The notes under the pieces: generated by a model
The model's input: only the letters and a program-made list of their open reading frames with translations
The model's database searches: none
Told to the model about the DNA's origin: nothing
Part shown: positions 32,011 to 40,055 of the stretch, one piece after another
How the letters are laid out: the number at the start of each line of letters is the position of its first letter
Position numbering within the stretch: the first letter of the stretch is position 1
Origin: an uncultured Alphaproteobacteria bacterium
GTDB lineage: Bacteria; Pseudomonadota; Alphaproteobacteria; Rs-D84
Assembly: GCA_944389555.1 (NCBI GenBank)
Contig: CALXMU010000001.1
Span: forward strand, 194,676-258,675
Direction of reading: 5' to 3'
DNA: 64,000 bases
Made by a program: the position numbers and the translations under genes

Positions 32011-33341
32011 GAGTTTTTTATAGCCATTTGAATCAATTGTTTTGATTCTACTAAAAACTCCATTGGCAGTCTTGATATAACAGGGGCGGCGGTCGCACCA
32101 ATTATAAGTGCGGTTGCCGCGTCTTCTTCTATGCCTGCCGACATCAAATATTCTAATTGATTAGCATCTATGGCACCTGTTGAGGCTTCGTGGCTTTGTA
32201 AATTATCCCCGTTACTGTGTACTATTGTGGGCAATGTATTCGCAATTGCCTTATCTCCTATCAGCCTTGTGTCACATTTTGATGCGTTTTTGGCGTTATG
32301 ACCACTAAAACTTACAAGACTACGAAATGTTTGTCTGGATTTATCCAAAGCAACCCCATATGATAGGATGTTTGAAACCGTTTCGTCTCCGATGTGAATC
32401 ATTTTTGTACCCGTATCGGCCTGTTGAGCACCACGAGTTATAGTAAGTGAATAAAAGTCGCTATGTGCATGATTTCCGGCTAAAATTGTAGACGGATATT
32501 TCCATGTCATAGCAGAACCTATTTCAACTTGGGTCCAATCTAAACGCGCATTTTCAGCACATTTTCCACGTTTCGTAACAAAATTTAGTATACCGCCGCT
32601 GTTGGTATTTTTTTTCTCGTTAAAATCTCCGGCATACCAATTTTGTACGGTTGCATATTTTACAGTTGCGTTATCTTTTACAATTATTTCAACGACACCG
32701 CTATGTAATTGATGATTTGGGCGACGAGGAGCACTGCAACCTTCCATATAACTTAGTTCTGAACCAGTATCTGCTATAATTAGCGTGCGTTCAAATTGAC
32801 CGATTTTTGCGGTTTCTATTCTAAAATAACTTGCTAAGTCAATGGGGCATTTAGTATTTTCTGGAACATAAACAAAAGTTCCATCTGAAAATACTGCCGC
32901 ATTTAGCGCCGCAAAAAAGTTATCTGTTGCCGGGACAACTGTACCTAAGTATTTCTTTATTAAATCTGGGCATTTTTTTACGGCCTCAGAAAAAGGTAGA
33001 AATATAATTCCAAGCTTATTTAATTCTTCGGTATATGACGTATGAACGGATTTACTATCTATTACAGTATCCGTTGCCATACCAAGTAAAGCTTTTTGCT
33101 CGCTTTCTGGTAAACCCATTTTCTTATAAGTCTCACGAAGATCAGAATTATCTATCGGTTTAAATTCGTTATAATAATTCAGCGCATCATAATCTATCGG
33201 GGAATAGTCTATTTCCCCCCAGTGGGGCTCTGCCATTTTTTTCCATGCTTTGAACGCTTTTAAACGCCATTCTAATAACCAGTCTGGTTCTTCCCGCTGA
33301 ATAGATATTTCCCTGACAAGATTTTCGGAAAGTTTCGGCAT
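32007..33341 (-). CDS. sufB: Fe-S cluster scaffold SufB
   Basis: SufB is the scaffold on which Fe-S clusters are built with SufC and SufD. The 444-residue protein has the SufB N-terminus (EPDWLLEWRLKAFKAW, 18-33) and the beta-helix core. The functional residues C356 (SKCDTRLIGD) and E385 (SHEASTG) correspond to the essential Cys and Glu of E. coli SufB. The gene is minus strand, two bases after a membrane-anchored unknown (33344-33889). sufD is not in the window. Confidence 0.95.
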   Translation of the reverse strand: MPKLSENLVREISIQREEPDWLLEWRLKAFKAWKKMAEPHWGEIDYSPIDYDALNYYNEFKPIDNSDLRETYKKMGLPESEQKALLGMATDTVIDSKSVHTSYTEELNKLGIIFLPFSEAVKKCPDLIKKYLGTVVPATDNFFAALNAAVFSDGTFVYVPENTKCPIDLASYFRIETAKIGQFERTLIIADTGSELSYMEGCSAPRRPNHQLHSGVVEIIVKDNATVKYATVQNWYAGDFNEKKNTNSGGILNFVTKRGKCAENARLDWTQVEIGSAMTWKYPSTILAGNHAHSDFYSLTITRGAQQADTGTKMIHIGDETVSNILSYGVALDKSRQTFRSLVSFSGHNAKNASKCDTRLIGDKAIANTLPTIVHSNGDNLQSHEASTGAIDANQLEYLMSAGIEEDAATALIIGATAAPVISRLPMEFLVESKQLIQMAIKNS

Positions 33342-33343
33342 AC

Positions 33344-33889
33344 TTATTCGTTAGTTTGATTTGCAAGTTGTTTTGCCTGAGCAAAAAATGTCAATGACTG
33401 CCCCAATAGCCCGTCCGTAAACGTTGCGGCTAATATTCCATCAGGGTCTGTCGTAGTCAGATGATTTAAAAAGCTGTCTGCTCTGTTCATATAATTATCG
33501 ACGCTGCGGGCAACTTCTGAATCAAGTTTTATACATCTGCGCAATTTTTCTAGTGCGAACGGATTTTTTGCATATTCGTCCATTATTCCACCAACTGCAC
33601 GCCATAAAGGGTGCTCATTCGTGTTCCTTGGCATTACATCAATTGCGGCCATGATGGGTATTAAGTTTTGTAATAAATCTTGATAAATCATTTCTGCGTT
33701 TTCTGCAACCGCGTTTGTAGCAGATTTATTTTTCAATACCGATTGAATTTTTACAATTAAGTTATACTGATGGGTTAATGTTTTTGCAATGTCACGGACA
33801 CGCACATTAGTAGCATAAATAAAGTACAAAATTATGATTTGAACTAGTAAAATTATACCGAAACCGACAATGATCAACGTATTTTGCAT
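33344..33889 (-). CDS. Single-pass membrane protein of unknown function
   Basis: From ATG 33889 (GAGG six bases upstream; a GTG at 33901 would add four residues) this is a 181-residue protein. It has an N-terminal membrane helix (about 4-26) and a long cytoplasmic or periplasmic helical domain, with possible coiled-coil around KTLTHQYNLIVKIQSVLKNK. No family is recognised. It directly precedes sufB (two-base gap), so it is co-transcribed with it. Confidence 0.7.
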   Translation of the reverse strand: MQNTLIIVGFGIILLVQIIILYFIYATNVRVRDIAKTLTHQYNLIVKIQSVLKNKSATNAVAENAEMIYQDLLQNLIPIMAAIDVMPRNTNEHPLWRAVGGIMDEYAKNPFALEKLRRCIKLDSEVARSVDNYMNRADSFLNHLTTTDPDGILAATFTDGLLGQSLTFFAQAKQLANQTNE

Positions 33890-34002
33890 ATATAGCCTCA
33901 CTAATTTATTCTTATCCAGTTTAGTATAGCATCTTTTATCGATTCGTGCGATTTTATCTTTTTATTATATCAAATTACAAGAAAATCATATGCGTTTTAA
34001 TC

Positions 34003-34031
34003 TTGCACAGATTCGGTCAAGTTGTTATAAT
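34003..34031 (+). promoter_or_regulatory. Promoter of the tcpQ-like/pilN unit
   Basis: TTGCAC (34003-34008), a 17-base spacer and TATAAT (34026-34031). Confidence 0.7.
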
Positions 34032-34075
34032 AATATGTAATAAATAAGATAAACTATTCAGGAAAGGAAGTTTTT

Positions 34076-34984
34076 ATGTTCCGTAAATTTTTCATCATAG
34101 CCATGTTTGCCACTGCTGCAGGGTATTGCTTTGCCGCGGAAAATTTGCCACAGGTTGTTACGTCAGAGGTGTTTTATTCACAAGAACCTGTTGTTACAGA
34201 AACTCAAACTGTAGAATATGATGCTAATGCCGCAGGACAAGAAATACCTGTTTGGCCCATCGCAGGGTCTGACGCAGACGTTACTGTTGCATGTGAAGAC
34301 AATGCCTGTTCTGGTAAGCAGGATGATAATATTCGCATCGTTTCAAAAATAGGTGCCGATTTGGTTGTTGAAAATAATTTCAATTTAGGTAGGGCTACAG
34401 ACGGTGATTTCAATGGTTGGTCTGGTGGTGCCAATATGCTGCATGGAACTCAGGTTCCCGCCGGTTTTGATGATCCATGTAAAAGTGGTGCAGAAATGCC
34501 GTTGTTAAGTCGTGAAATGTTAGAAGATGATGGTGGAACTGTTTTGTCTGTGTCTCGTAGCAGCCGTCAAGATTGTACACAATATCGTGATGGTTATGAA
34601 GCCTTTATGGCTAAATTCGGTATGACTGAAGAAGAAATTGCTGCCGCAAATGCTGCTTCTGAATCGTTGGATGCAGAAATTGCTGTTGATGTGTCGGCAG
34701 ATGCGGAAGCACCTGTAACTTTGACGGATCAAGTTCGTTCTTGGGTTGTCGCAAATGGTCAGACGTTACGTGAAGTTTTACAGGATTGGTGCAATAAAGA
34801 GGGCTGGGATTTAGTATGGGCGACTTCCAGAGAATATCCGATTGAAGCAAGTGCTGTATTCAAAGGGCGTTTTGTTGATGTGGCATCTGCGTTGGTTCGT
34901 AACTTTGCTAGGGCCATGCCTGTGCCATATGCAAAGTTCTATAAAGGAAATCGCGTTCTGGTAATTTCCACAACAGAAGAATAA
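34076..34984 (+). CDS. TcpQ-like periplasmic pilus/secretin accessory protein
   Basis: This 302-residue protein has a signal peptide (about 1-20, cleaved after CFA) and an acidic variable middle. Its C-terminal domain reads SWVVANGQTLREVLQDWCNKEGWDLVW (about 222-248) and then YPIEASAVFKGRFVDVASALVRNF. That is the TcpQ pattern (toxin co-regulated pilus biosynthesis Q), a domain that works with type IVb secretins. The gene is followed after 33 bases by a PilN-type secretin, which strengthens the call. Part of the N-terminal half (DPCKSGAEMPLLSRE) is unfamiliar. Confidence 0.8.
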   Translation: MFRKFFIIAMFATAAGYCFAAENLPQVVTSEVFYSQEPVVTETQTVEYDANAAGQEIPVWPIAGSDADVTVACEDNACSGKQDDNIRIVSKIGADLVVENNFNLGRATDGDFNGWSGGANMLHGTQVPAGFDDPCKSGAEMPLLSREMLEDDGGTVLSVSRSSRQDCTQYRDGYEAFMAKFGMTEEEIAAANAASESLDAEIAVDVSADAEAPVTLTDQVRSWVVANGQTLREVLQDWCNKEGWDLVWATSREYPIEASAVFKGRFVDVASALVRNFARAMPVPYAKFYKGNRVLVISTTEE

Positions 34985-35017
34985 TAGTCGTTTCGTTTGC
35001 CGTAGGAGAAAATAAAA

Positions 35018-36646
35018 ATGACCAAACCGATAAAATTTTTAGTTATGTGCACTCTTTTGGGGGCAATGGTTACAGGATGTGCCACAAAAGAATCGGCCAA
35101 GGTTGCGGCAGGTGTGGACCAAGATTTTATAAATGCATACGATGCGTTTGAAATGTCTAAAAACCCACCGGCTAAGGTTGCAAGCGGCGACACCGTTTCT
35201 ATGTCTGAAGGGGTATGGCTTGGGGCGTCTTCTACCTTATTGGAACATCGTAACAATTTACCGTCACAGTTTGAGTCAAGTACGGGCATTACGATTTTAT
35301 TAGATGAACCCGTTACATTAAATATGTTGGCAAATAATATTACTTCTATAACGGGGATACCAGTAAAGATAGATAATCAAGTAAGTTCTGAAAAATTAAA
35401 AAAGACAATAAACGTCGCTTATACTGGTAGTTTGTCTGGTTTGTTATCTCAGGTTGCAACAGATTTAGATTTATTGTGGTATTATGATAAAACTTCAATT
35501 GTTTTCTATGAAACTGAAACAAGAACATTTACTTTATATGCGTTAGGTACAGACGTTTCATATCAGACCGCAGTAGAAACGGATGATGGTAATACAGTTT
35601 CTTTGGAATCTACATTAAAGGAATGGGATGAAATTGAAAATGCAATAGAAACTATAACTGGTAATGTGGATAATGCTAGTTTTACGGTTTCGCGTAGTTT
35701 GGGTACAATAACTGTTACGGCACCGCCGTCAACGTTAGCGCGCGTTGCGGATTATATAGATAAACAAAATAGACGTTTGTCTCAGTTAGTTACAATTGAC
35801 GTGAAAGTTTTGCAGGTATCTATATCTAATGATTCTGCCTTTGGGTTGAATTTGGCGGCGGCTATAAATTCTGCATCGGGTTTGAACATTGTTGCTAATC
35901 CGAAAAATAATCTGACAAGTACAGAGGCCGGTTCAATGAATATCGCTGTATTGTCTAATACTGTTTCGGCAATGACAGGGGCCACGCACTTAGAAGGAAC
36001 TAAAGAGGTTGCCGGTGCTTATACTCAAGATCAGATTAAAAATGGTTCTTTGTCCGGATTGGCTGGAACAGACGCTTTGATACAAGCGCTGGCAAAGCAG
36101 GGTAAAGTGTCTTTAGTTACGAACGTTGGTGTAACGACACGTAATAATCGCGTTGCACCAGTAAATAATACTCGTACAACTGGTTATATTAAACGGTTTG
36201 AGTCTCGTAACTTTACAACTGTTGAATCTAGTACGGTTGATCAGGATGATTTGGAAACGGGTTTCTCAATGCAGTTGTTGCCGAATGTTTTGGAAAATGG
36301 AAAGATTTTATTACTGTTCAGAATGTCCATTCGTGAATTGCTAAAAATGTCTACGCAGACTATCGGCGAAGTTACGTTGCAATTACCAGAAGTAGAAGAA
36401 CGTAGCTTTATGCAAGAAGTTATTATGGAGTCTGGGCAGATGTTGGTAGTATCTGGTTTCGAAAAACAAACAAATAATGATACTCGTTATGGTTTGGGTG
36501 ACCCAGACTTTATGGCACTGTCGGGGTCTCGCGAAACTTCTGCAACTCGTGATGTGTTGGTTGTAATTCTGACACCGCAGGTATTAGTAAGTCCGATGGA
36601 TGCGGAACGTACAATTCAACAGCATTGGGGGGCTCCTTTGAACTAA
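35018..36646 (+). CDS. pilN: PilN-type secretin lipoprotein (type IVb pilus)
   Basis: This 542-residue outer-membrane lipoprotein has lipobox VTGC (Cys 21). N-terminal domains include an STN-like region (LDEPVTLNMLANNITSITGIPVKI near 92) and a ring-forming N-domain with GTITVTAPPSTLARVADYI. The C-terminal secretin core has VEERSFMQEVIMESGQMLVVSGFEK, then RDVLVVILTPQVL. It forms the ring through which a type IVb pilus or filament leaves the cell. It pairs with the upstream TcpQ-like protein; assembly ATPase and platform genes are not in the window. Confidence 0.9.
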   Translation: MTKPIKFLVMCTLLGAMVTGCATKESAKVAAGVDQDFINAYDAFEMSKNPPAKVASGDTVSMSEGVWLGASSTLLEHRNNLPSQFESSTGITILLDEPVTLNMLANNITSITGIPVKIDNQVSSEKLKKTINVAYTGSLSGLLSQVATDLDLLWYYDKTSIVFYETETRTFTLYALGTDVSYQTAVETDDGNTVSLESTLKEWDEIENAIETITGNVDNASFTVSRSLGTITVTAPPSTLARVADYIDKQNRRLSQLVTIDVKVLQVSISNDSAFGLNLAAAINSASGLNIVANPKNNLTSTEAGSMNIAVLSNTVSAMTGATHLEGTKEVAGAYTQDQIKNGSLSGLAGTDALIQALAKQGKVSLVTNVGVTTRNNRVAPVNNTRTTGYIKRFESRNFTTVESSTVDQDDLETGFSMQLLPNVLENGKILLLFRMSIRELLKMSTQTIGEVTLQLPEVEERSFMQEVIMESGQMLVVSGFEKQTNNDTRYGLGDPDFMALSGSRETSATRDVLVVILTPQVLVSPMDAERTIQQHWGAPLN

Positions 36647-36651
36647 TATGA

Positions 36652-36679
36652 ACAACCGCCATTTACGGCGGTTGTTTTT
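36652..36679 (+). terminator. Terminator after pilN
   Basis: ACAACCGCC-ATTTAC-GGCGGTTGT followed by TTTTT. Confidence 0.88.
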
Positions 36680-36684
36680 GGCAA

Positions 36685-36716
36685 ATAAAAATACCCCAGA
36701 CGGGGTAATTTTTATT
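36685..36716 (-). terminator. Terminator of rpsT (bidirectional)
   Basis: AAAAATACCCC-AGAC-GGGGTAATTTTTAT; the A-rich left arm gives a U-run on the minus strand after rpsT. Confidence 0.8.
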
Positions 36717-36734
36717 TAGAATTCTGAAAACCAA

Positions 36735-36995
36735 TTATGCCATTTTGGCAACTTTTTTGGTTAAACGAGAAATTTTACGCGCTGCACGTTTTTTCGGCAT
36801 AACCTTACCAGCAGATTTCATAATTTTGCTTTCTGCTGAACGAACTGCTGCAGATGCAGCAACTTTGTCACCGGATTCAACAGCAACTAATACTTTTTTC
36901 GCAGCCGTTTTAACAGCACTACGACGAGAATTGTTTACGGAATTCTTTTTTTCCGTTACCAGAATTCTTTTTTTAGATGACTTGTGATTTGCCAC
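36735..36995 (-). CDS. rpsT: 30S ribosomal protein S20
   Basis: This 86-residue, strongly basic, helical protein has the family start MANHKSSKKRILVTEKKNSVNNSRRSAVKTA and ends with AGKVMPKKRAARKISRLTKKV. Length matches bacterial S20, which binds 16S rRNA early in assembly. It is a monocistronic minus-strand gene with AAAGGAAAA before its start and a hairpin terminator after it. Confidence 0.95.
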   Translation of the reverse strand: MANHKSSKKRILVTEKKNSVNNSRRSAVKTAAKKVLVAVESGDKVAASAAVRSAESKIMKSAGKVMPKKRAARKISRLTKKVAKMA

Positions 36996-37068
36996 TTTAT
37001 TTTCCTTTTATTTTGTCACGTTTTCTGCTATTTTATAAAAAACAAACATAAAATCAAGGAAAAATAAA

Positions 37069-37677
37069 ATGATACCAACGGATTTCAATATAATTTTTAT
37101 CGTTGCCATAATCGTTTCTTATTTATTGGGCTCTATTCCTATGGGGTTGATTTTAACAAAAGTTATGGGTAAGGGCGATCTTCGTAAAGTCGGAAGCGGC
37201 AATATCGGGGCGACTAACGTCATGCGGGTAGGTGGTTTACGCATGGCTGCAGCAACATGGTTGTTGGATATGTTAAAGACAATTGCCGCCGTGTGTATAG
37301 GGTGGGCTGTTGGCGGTGAAGTGTTCGGTGCTTGGTGTGGTTTTGTCGCTATAGTCGGCCATTGTTACCCTGTGTGGTTAAAGTTTCACGGTGGTAAAGG
37401 GATTTCTTCTTTGTTCGGGGTTTTGTTAGCAATCAACCCATTGGCTTTCATTACGTGTGGTGTTGAATGGTTGATAGTTGCCTTGACAAGCGGGTATTCT
37501 TCTTTGGGGGCGGTGGTTGCTTTTTGTTTAATGCCTGTTCTTGGTTTCGTAATTAGCTTTCAGATGGGGTGGCCTTTCCTGGCTATAGCACTATTATGTT
37601 TATGGCGGCATCGTGAGAACATAAAGCGCTTATTATCTGGTACGGAATCTAAAGTGGAATGGAAGTGGAAAAAATAA
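37069..37677 (+). CDS. plsY: Glycerol-3-phosphate acyltransferase PlsY
   Basis: This 202-residue, multi-pass membrane enzyme uses acyl-phosphate to acylate glycerol-3-phosphate, the first step of phospholipid synthesis. Conserved motifs are LGSIPMGLIL (about 20-29), KVGSGNIGATNVMRVGG (about 42-58), FHGGKG near 102 and the final HRENIKRLLSGTE. It has a single-gene context with its own terminator. PgsA at 46251-46886 works later in the same pathway. Confidence 0.94.
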   Translation: MIPTDFNIIFIVAIIVSYLLGSIPMGLILTKVMGKGDLRKVGSGNIGATNVMRVGGLRMAAATWLLDMLKTIAAVCIGWAVGGEVFGAWCGFVAIVGHCYPVWLKFHGGKGISSLFGVLLAINPLAFITCGVEWLIVALTSGYSSLGAVVAFCLMPVLGFVISFQMGWPFLAIALLCLWRHRENIKRLLSGTESKVEWKWKK

Positions 37678-37703
37678 AAAACGCCTTTTTGGCGTTTTTT
37701 TAT
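37675..37703 (+). terminator. Terminator after plsY
   Basis: AAAAAACGCC-TTTTT-GGCGTTTTTT. Confidence 0.85.
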
Positions 37704-37733
37704 TTATTTAGTATTTATTTTTAGGGCTTTTTG

Positions 37734-37742
37734 TGGTATAAT
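37734..37742 (+). promoter_or_regulatory. Extended -10 promoter of the 37770 gene
   Basis: TG-G-TATAAT preceded by a T-run, the same CTTTTTGTGGTATAAT-type element seen at 16122-16139. Confidence 0.6.
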
Positions 37743-37769
37743 ATTAAAGACAAAAACAGGGAAAGAGAG

Positions 37770-38621
37770 ATGAAAAAAATAATATCCTGGTTCGCGGTTT
37801 GCTTAATAACTGTTCCAGCTTTTGCTGCCGCAGAGTCTTCAAGAGCGCGCCCTTCCGTTGGCGGGCAGGTTGTTATGTCGGCACCAAGGGTTACCGCATC
37901 TACTAATCAAATTGCAGCAATGACAAATGCAAATGCTGGTGCGGCAGTTGTCGATATGTCTAGTATTCGTGTACCAGTAGGTACAGATTCTGCTGATAAG
38001 GAAGAAGAACCAGAACAGGATGATAATAGCGAGTACGAAAAACAAAAACTTGCTTGTTTAAGTAATAATATTGGTATCGGTAATACTTTTGTTTGGGCGT
38101 CTCGTTATAGCAATACTAATAATTATTCTTCTATGGTTGAGGATGTAAGTAACCCAGAAAATAACGTTTGTTTTGTTTTAGTAGAAGTAAAGTCCTCGGA
38201 TGCGAAGATAAACGTTTCTGATGTTCCGGATAAATATTTTCAAATGGGTCAGAATATAACTTGTGGAAGTTGGGCAGATGAGGAAACTTTACGTCAGCGA
38301 ATATTAGACGCTAAAAAAAGTGCTCGTACCTGGGCGACTGTTGGCGGCGTTGTCGGTGGTGCAGGTGTTGGCGTAGGTGCCATGGAATTATTTGGAAACA
38401 GGTTGATTGGTGGTGCTGTTATGGGGCAGAAAGATTTAGAGGGTGATGCCCAATTATTGGCTCAGTTACGTGCTTTGAAAAACCAAAGTCCCAGTGAATT
38501 TGATCAATTTATGGATGCTTTAGAAACTTTGAAAGACGAATGTGATAACTGGGAGGGTGATAATAAACCTTCGGAATGCAGCAGGTATAATTATGAATAT
38601 TTATTAAATGCGAGAAATTAA
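37770..38621 (+). CDS. Secreted protein with Gly-rich hydrophobic segment, unknown
   Basis: This 283-residue protein begins with a signal peptide (about 1-19, ending AFAA) at ATG 37770, preceded by GGGAAAGAGAG. An acidic low-complexity stretch (DKEEEPEQDDNSEYEK near 74-90) is followed by a Cys-containing domain and a Gly/Val segment (ATVGGVVGGAGVGVGAMELFG near 194-214) that could insert into or lie on a membrane. The C-terminus is helical and acidic. A similar order (signal peptide, Cys region, late Gly-rich hydrophobic patch) is found in the 41451 gene, so the two may be distant relatives. No known family. Confidence 0.7.
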   Translation: MKKIISWFAVCLITVPAFAAAESSRARPSVGGQVVMSAPRVTASTNQIAAMTNANAGAAVVDMSSIRVPVGTDSADKEEEPEQDDNSEYEKQKLACLSNNIGIGNTFVWASRYSNTNNYSSMVEDVSNPENNVCFVLVEVKSSDAKINVSDVPDKYFQMGQNITCGSWADEETLRQRILDAKKSARTWATVGGVVGGAGVGVGAMELFGNRLIGGAVMGQKDLEGDAQLLAQLRALKNQSPSEFDQFMDALETLKDECDNWEGDNKPSECSRYNYEYLLNARN

Positions 38622-38636
38622 AAAAGGTTTTATAAA

Positions 38637-38666
38637 ATAAAAAATGCCCATGCGGGCATTTTTTAT
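38637..38666 (+). terminator. Terminator
   Basis: AAAAATGCCC-ATGC-GGGCATTTTTT. Confidence 0.88.
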
Positions 38667-38716
38667 TGGGAAAATAGTGCTTTTATTGAAGAGTATAAAT
38701 CTTTTATAGTTATATT

Positions 38717-39745
38717 ATGAATTACGATGATATTTTTAATAAGTTATTGATATTACGTAGCCCTAAAGTTGGACCGGTACGTTATAAAGAACTTATAAAT
38801 AAGTATGGCAGTCCAGAAGCAGCAGTTGCAGAGATAAAACCTGACGATTCGATTCGTAATGCGGTTTTGCATGAATTAGATTTAGCAAATAAGTTAGGCA
38901 TATATTATATATGTGATGATTCTATCGATTACCCAGATACATTACGTATGTTGATACCTCATCCGCCGGTATTATCTGTTCGCGGGAATCTAAAAACATT
39001 ATCTAGTCCGATGGTTAGTATTGTAGGTACTCGGCACGCAACAGCGGCAGGAATGAGTTTTATAGGACAGATTGCGCAAACTTTTGCCGCTCACGGTTAC
39101 GCAGTCGTTTCTGGTATGGCAATGGGGACAGATACTGCGGCCCATCGTGGGGCTTTACGTTCGTCAGGGAATAAACAGACTATCGCTGTTCTTGCAGGTG
39201 GGGTTGATTATATATGGCCAATGGAAAACGAATCGTTATATTGGGAAATCGTAGAGCGTGGAGCGGTAATTAGTGAAATGCCCGTTGGTTTTGTGCCTGT
39301 TGCTTCAAATTTTGTAATGAGAAATCGTTGGATTGCGGGGTTGGGGCAGAAATTGATATTAGGTGAGGCTGATTTGAAGTCAGGTAGTATGAAAACTGCG
39401 CGATTCGCGATAGATGCGAATCGAGAAATTTATGCGATTCCTTCACATCCGTCTGATTCGCGGGCGTTTGGGCCGAATTCTTTAATAAAATCTGGGGAAG
39501 CGAAAATATGTATGGGGGTGTCAGATTTTTTTGAAACGGATAAAATTACGTCTGATAATAAAAAAAATGATAAAAAAAATGATTCGGAAAATTCTTTATT
39601 AGATGCTTTAGGAACAATTCCGGTCTCAGAATCTGTATTGTCAGAAATTGTCAAAAAAAGTATTTCGGAAATAAAAAGCCATTTAGTTGTTTTGGAATTG
39701 CAAGGTTTAGTAAGAAAAGTTGATGGTGGGTACATTCGCGTATGA
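38717..39745 (+). CDS. dprA: DNA-processing protein DprA
   Basis: This 342-residue protein protects incoming single-stranded DNA and loads RecA during transformation. The Rossmann-like domain has SIVGTRHATAAG (near 98), VSGMAMGTDTAAHRGAL (near 130) and VLAGGVDYIWPMEN (near 156). The usual RNRWIAGL motif is near residue 195. A Lys/Asn-rich linker (DNKKNDKKND near 276) leads to a C-terminal winged-helix domain. Competence is a reasonable inference, especially with type IV pilus-like genes nearby. Confidence 0.94.
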   Translation: MNYDDIFNKLLILRSPKVGPVRYKELINKYGSPEAAVAEIKPDDSIRNAVLHELDLANKLGIYYICDDSIDYPDTLRMLIPHPPVLSVRGNLKTLSSPMVSIVGTRHATAAGMSFIGQIAQTFAAHGYAVVSGMAMGTDTAAHRGALRSSGNKQTIAVLAGGVDYIWPMENESLYWEIVERGAVISEMPVGFVPVASNFVMRNRWIAGLGQKLILGEADLKSGSMKTARFAIDANREIYAIPSHPSDSRAFGPNSLIKSGEAKICMGVSDFFETDKITSDNKKNDKKNDSENSLLDALGTIPVSESVLSEIVKKSISEIKSHLVVLELQGLVRKVDGGYIRV

Positions 39746-40055
39746 AAAAAAACTTGTATATACATTGTATATACAAAGCGCGGAAAACTGGCAAAAAAAC
39801 GAATCGTTGTCAAAAAATAAATGTTCAAAAATTGTTTAACAATTAGTTGCAAACTCAGTTTTATCTTATAACTTATTTGACGTATCCAAAACGATTGAGA
39901 GCACCTCAATCACAAACGAAGCGAGAGAGTTGAAAAGTAGGGCAAAGCATAATAACTAAGTTTTACAGTGGTAAAATTTAGCGTTTATGGGCAGGTGATT
40001 TTTATACTCTTGCGCGGTGACGAGAAACTCTTTTAGGGAAGGAAAGGAGAAACAT
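39746..40055 (+). other. 310-base inverted-repeat-rich region upstream of dnaA
   Basis: This gap has no gene. It holds TTGTATATAC-ATT-GTATATACAA (39754-39776), AATTGTT-T-AACAATT (39830-39844) and GATTGAG-AGCAC-CTCAATC (39893-39911), all perfect inverted repeats. I looked for DnaA boxes (TTATCCACA and near variants) and found none convincing, so an origin cannot be claimed. TTGAAA (39933-39938) with TAACTA could be a weak dnaA promoter. Confidence 0.45.

Noticed and set aside
39746-40055. Chromosomal origin of replication
   Set aside because: No convincing DnaA boxes and no GC-skew information; only the inverted repeats are supported.
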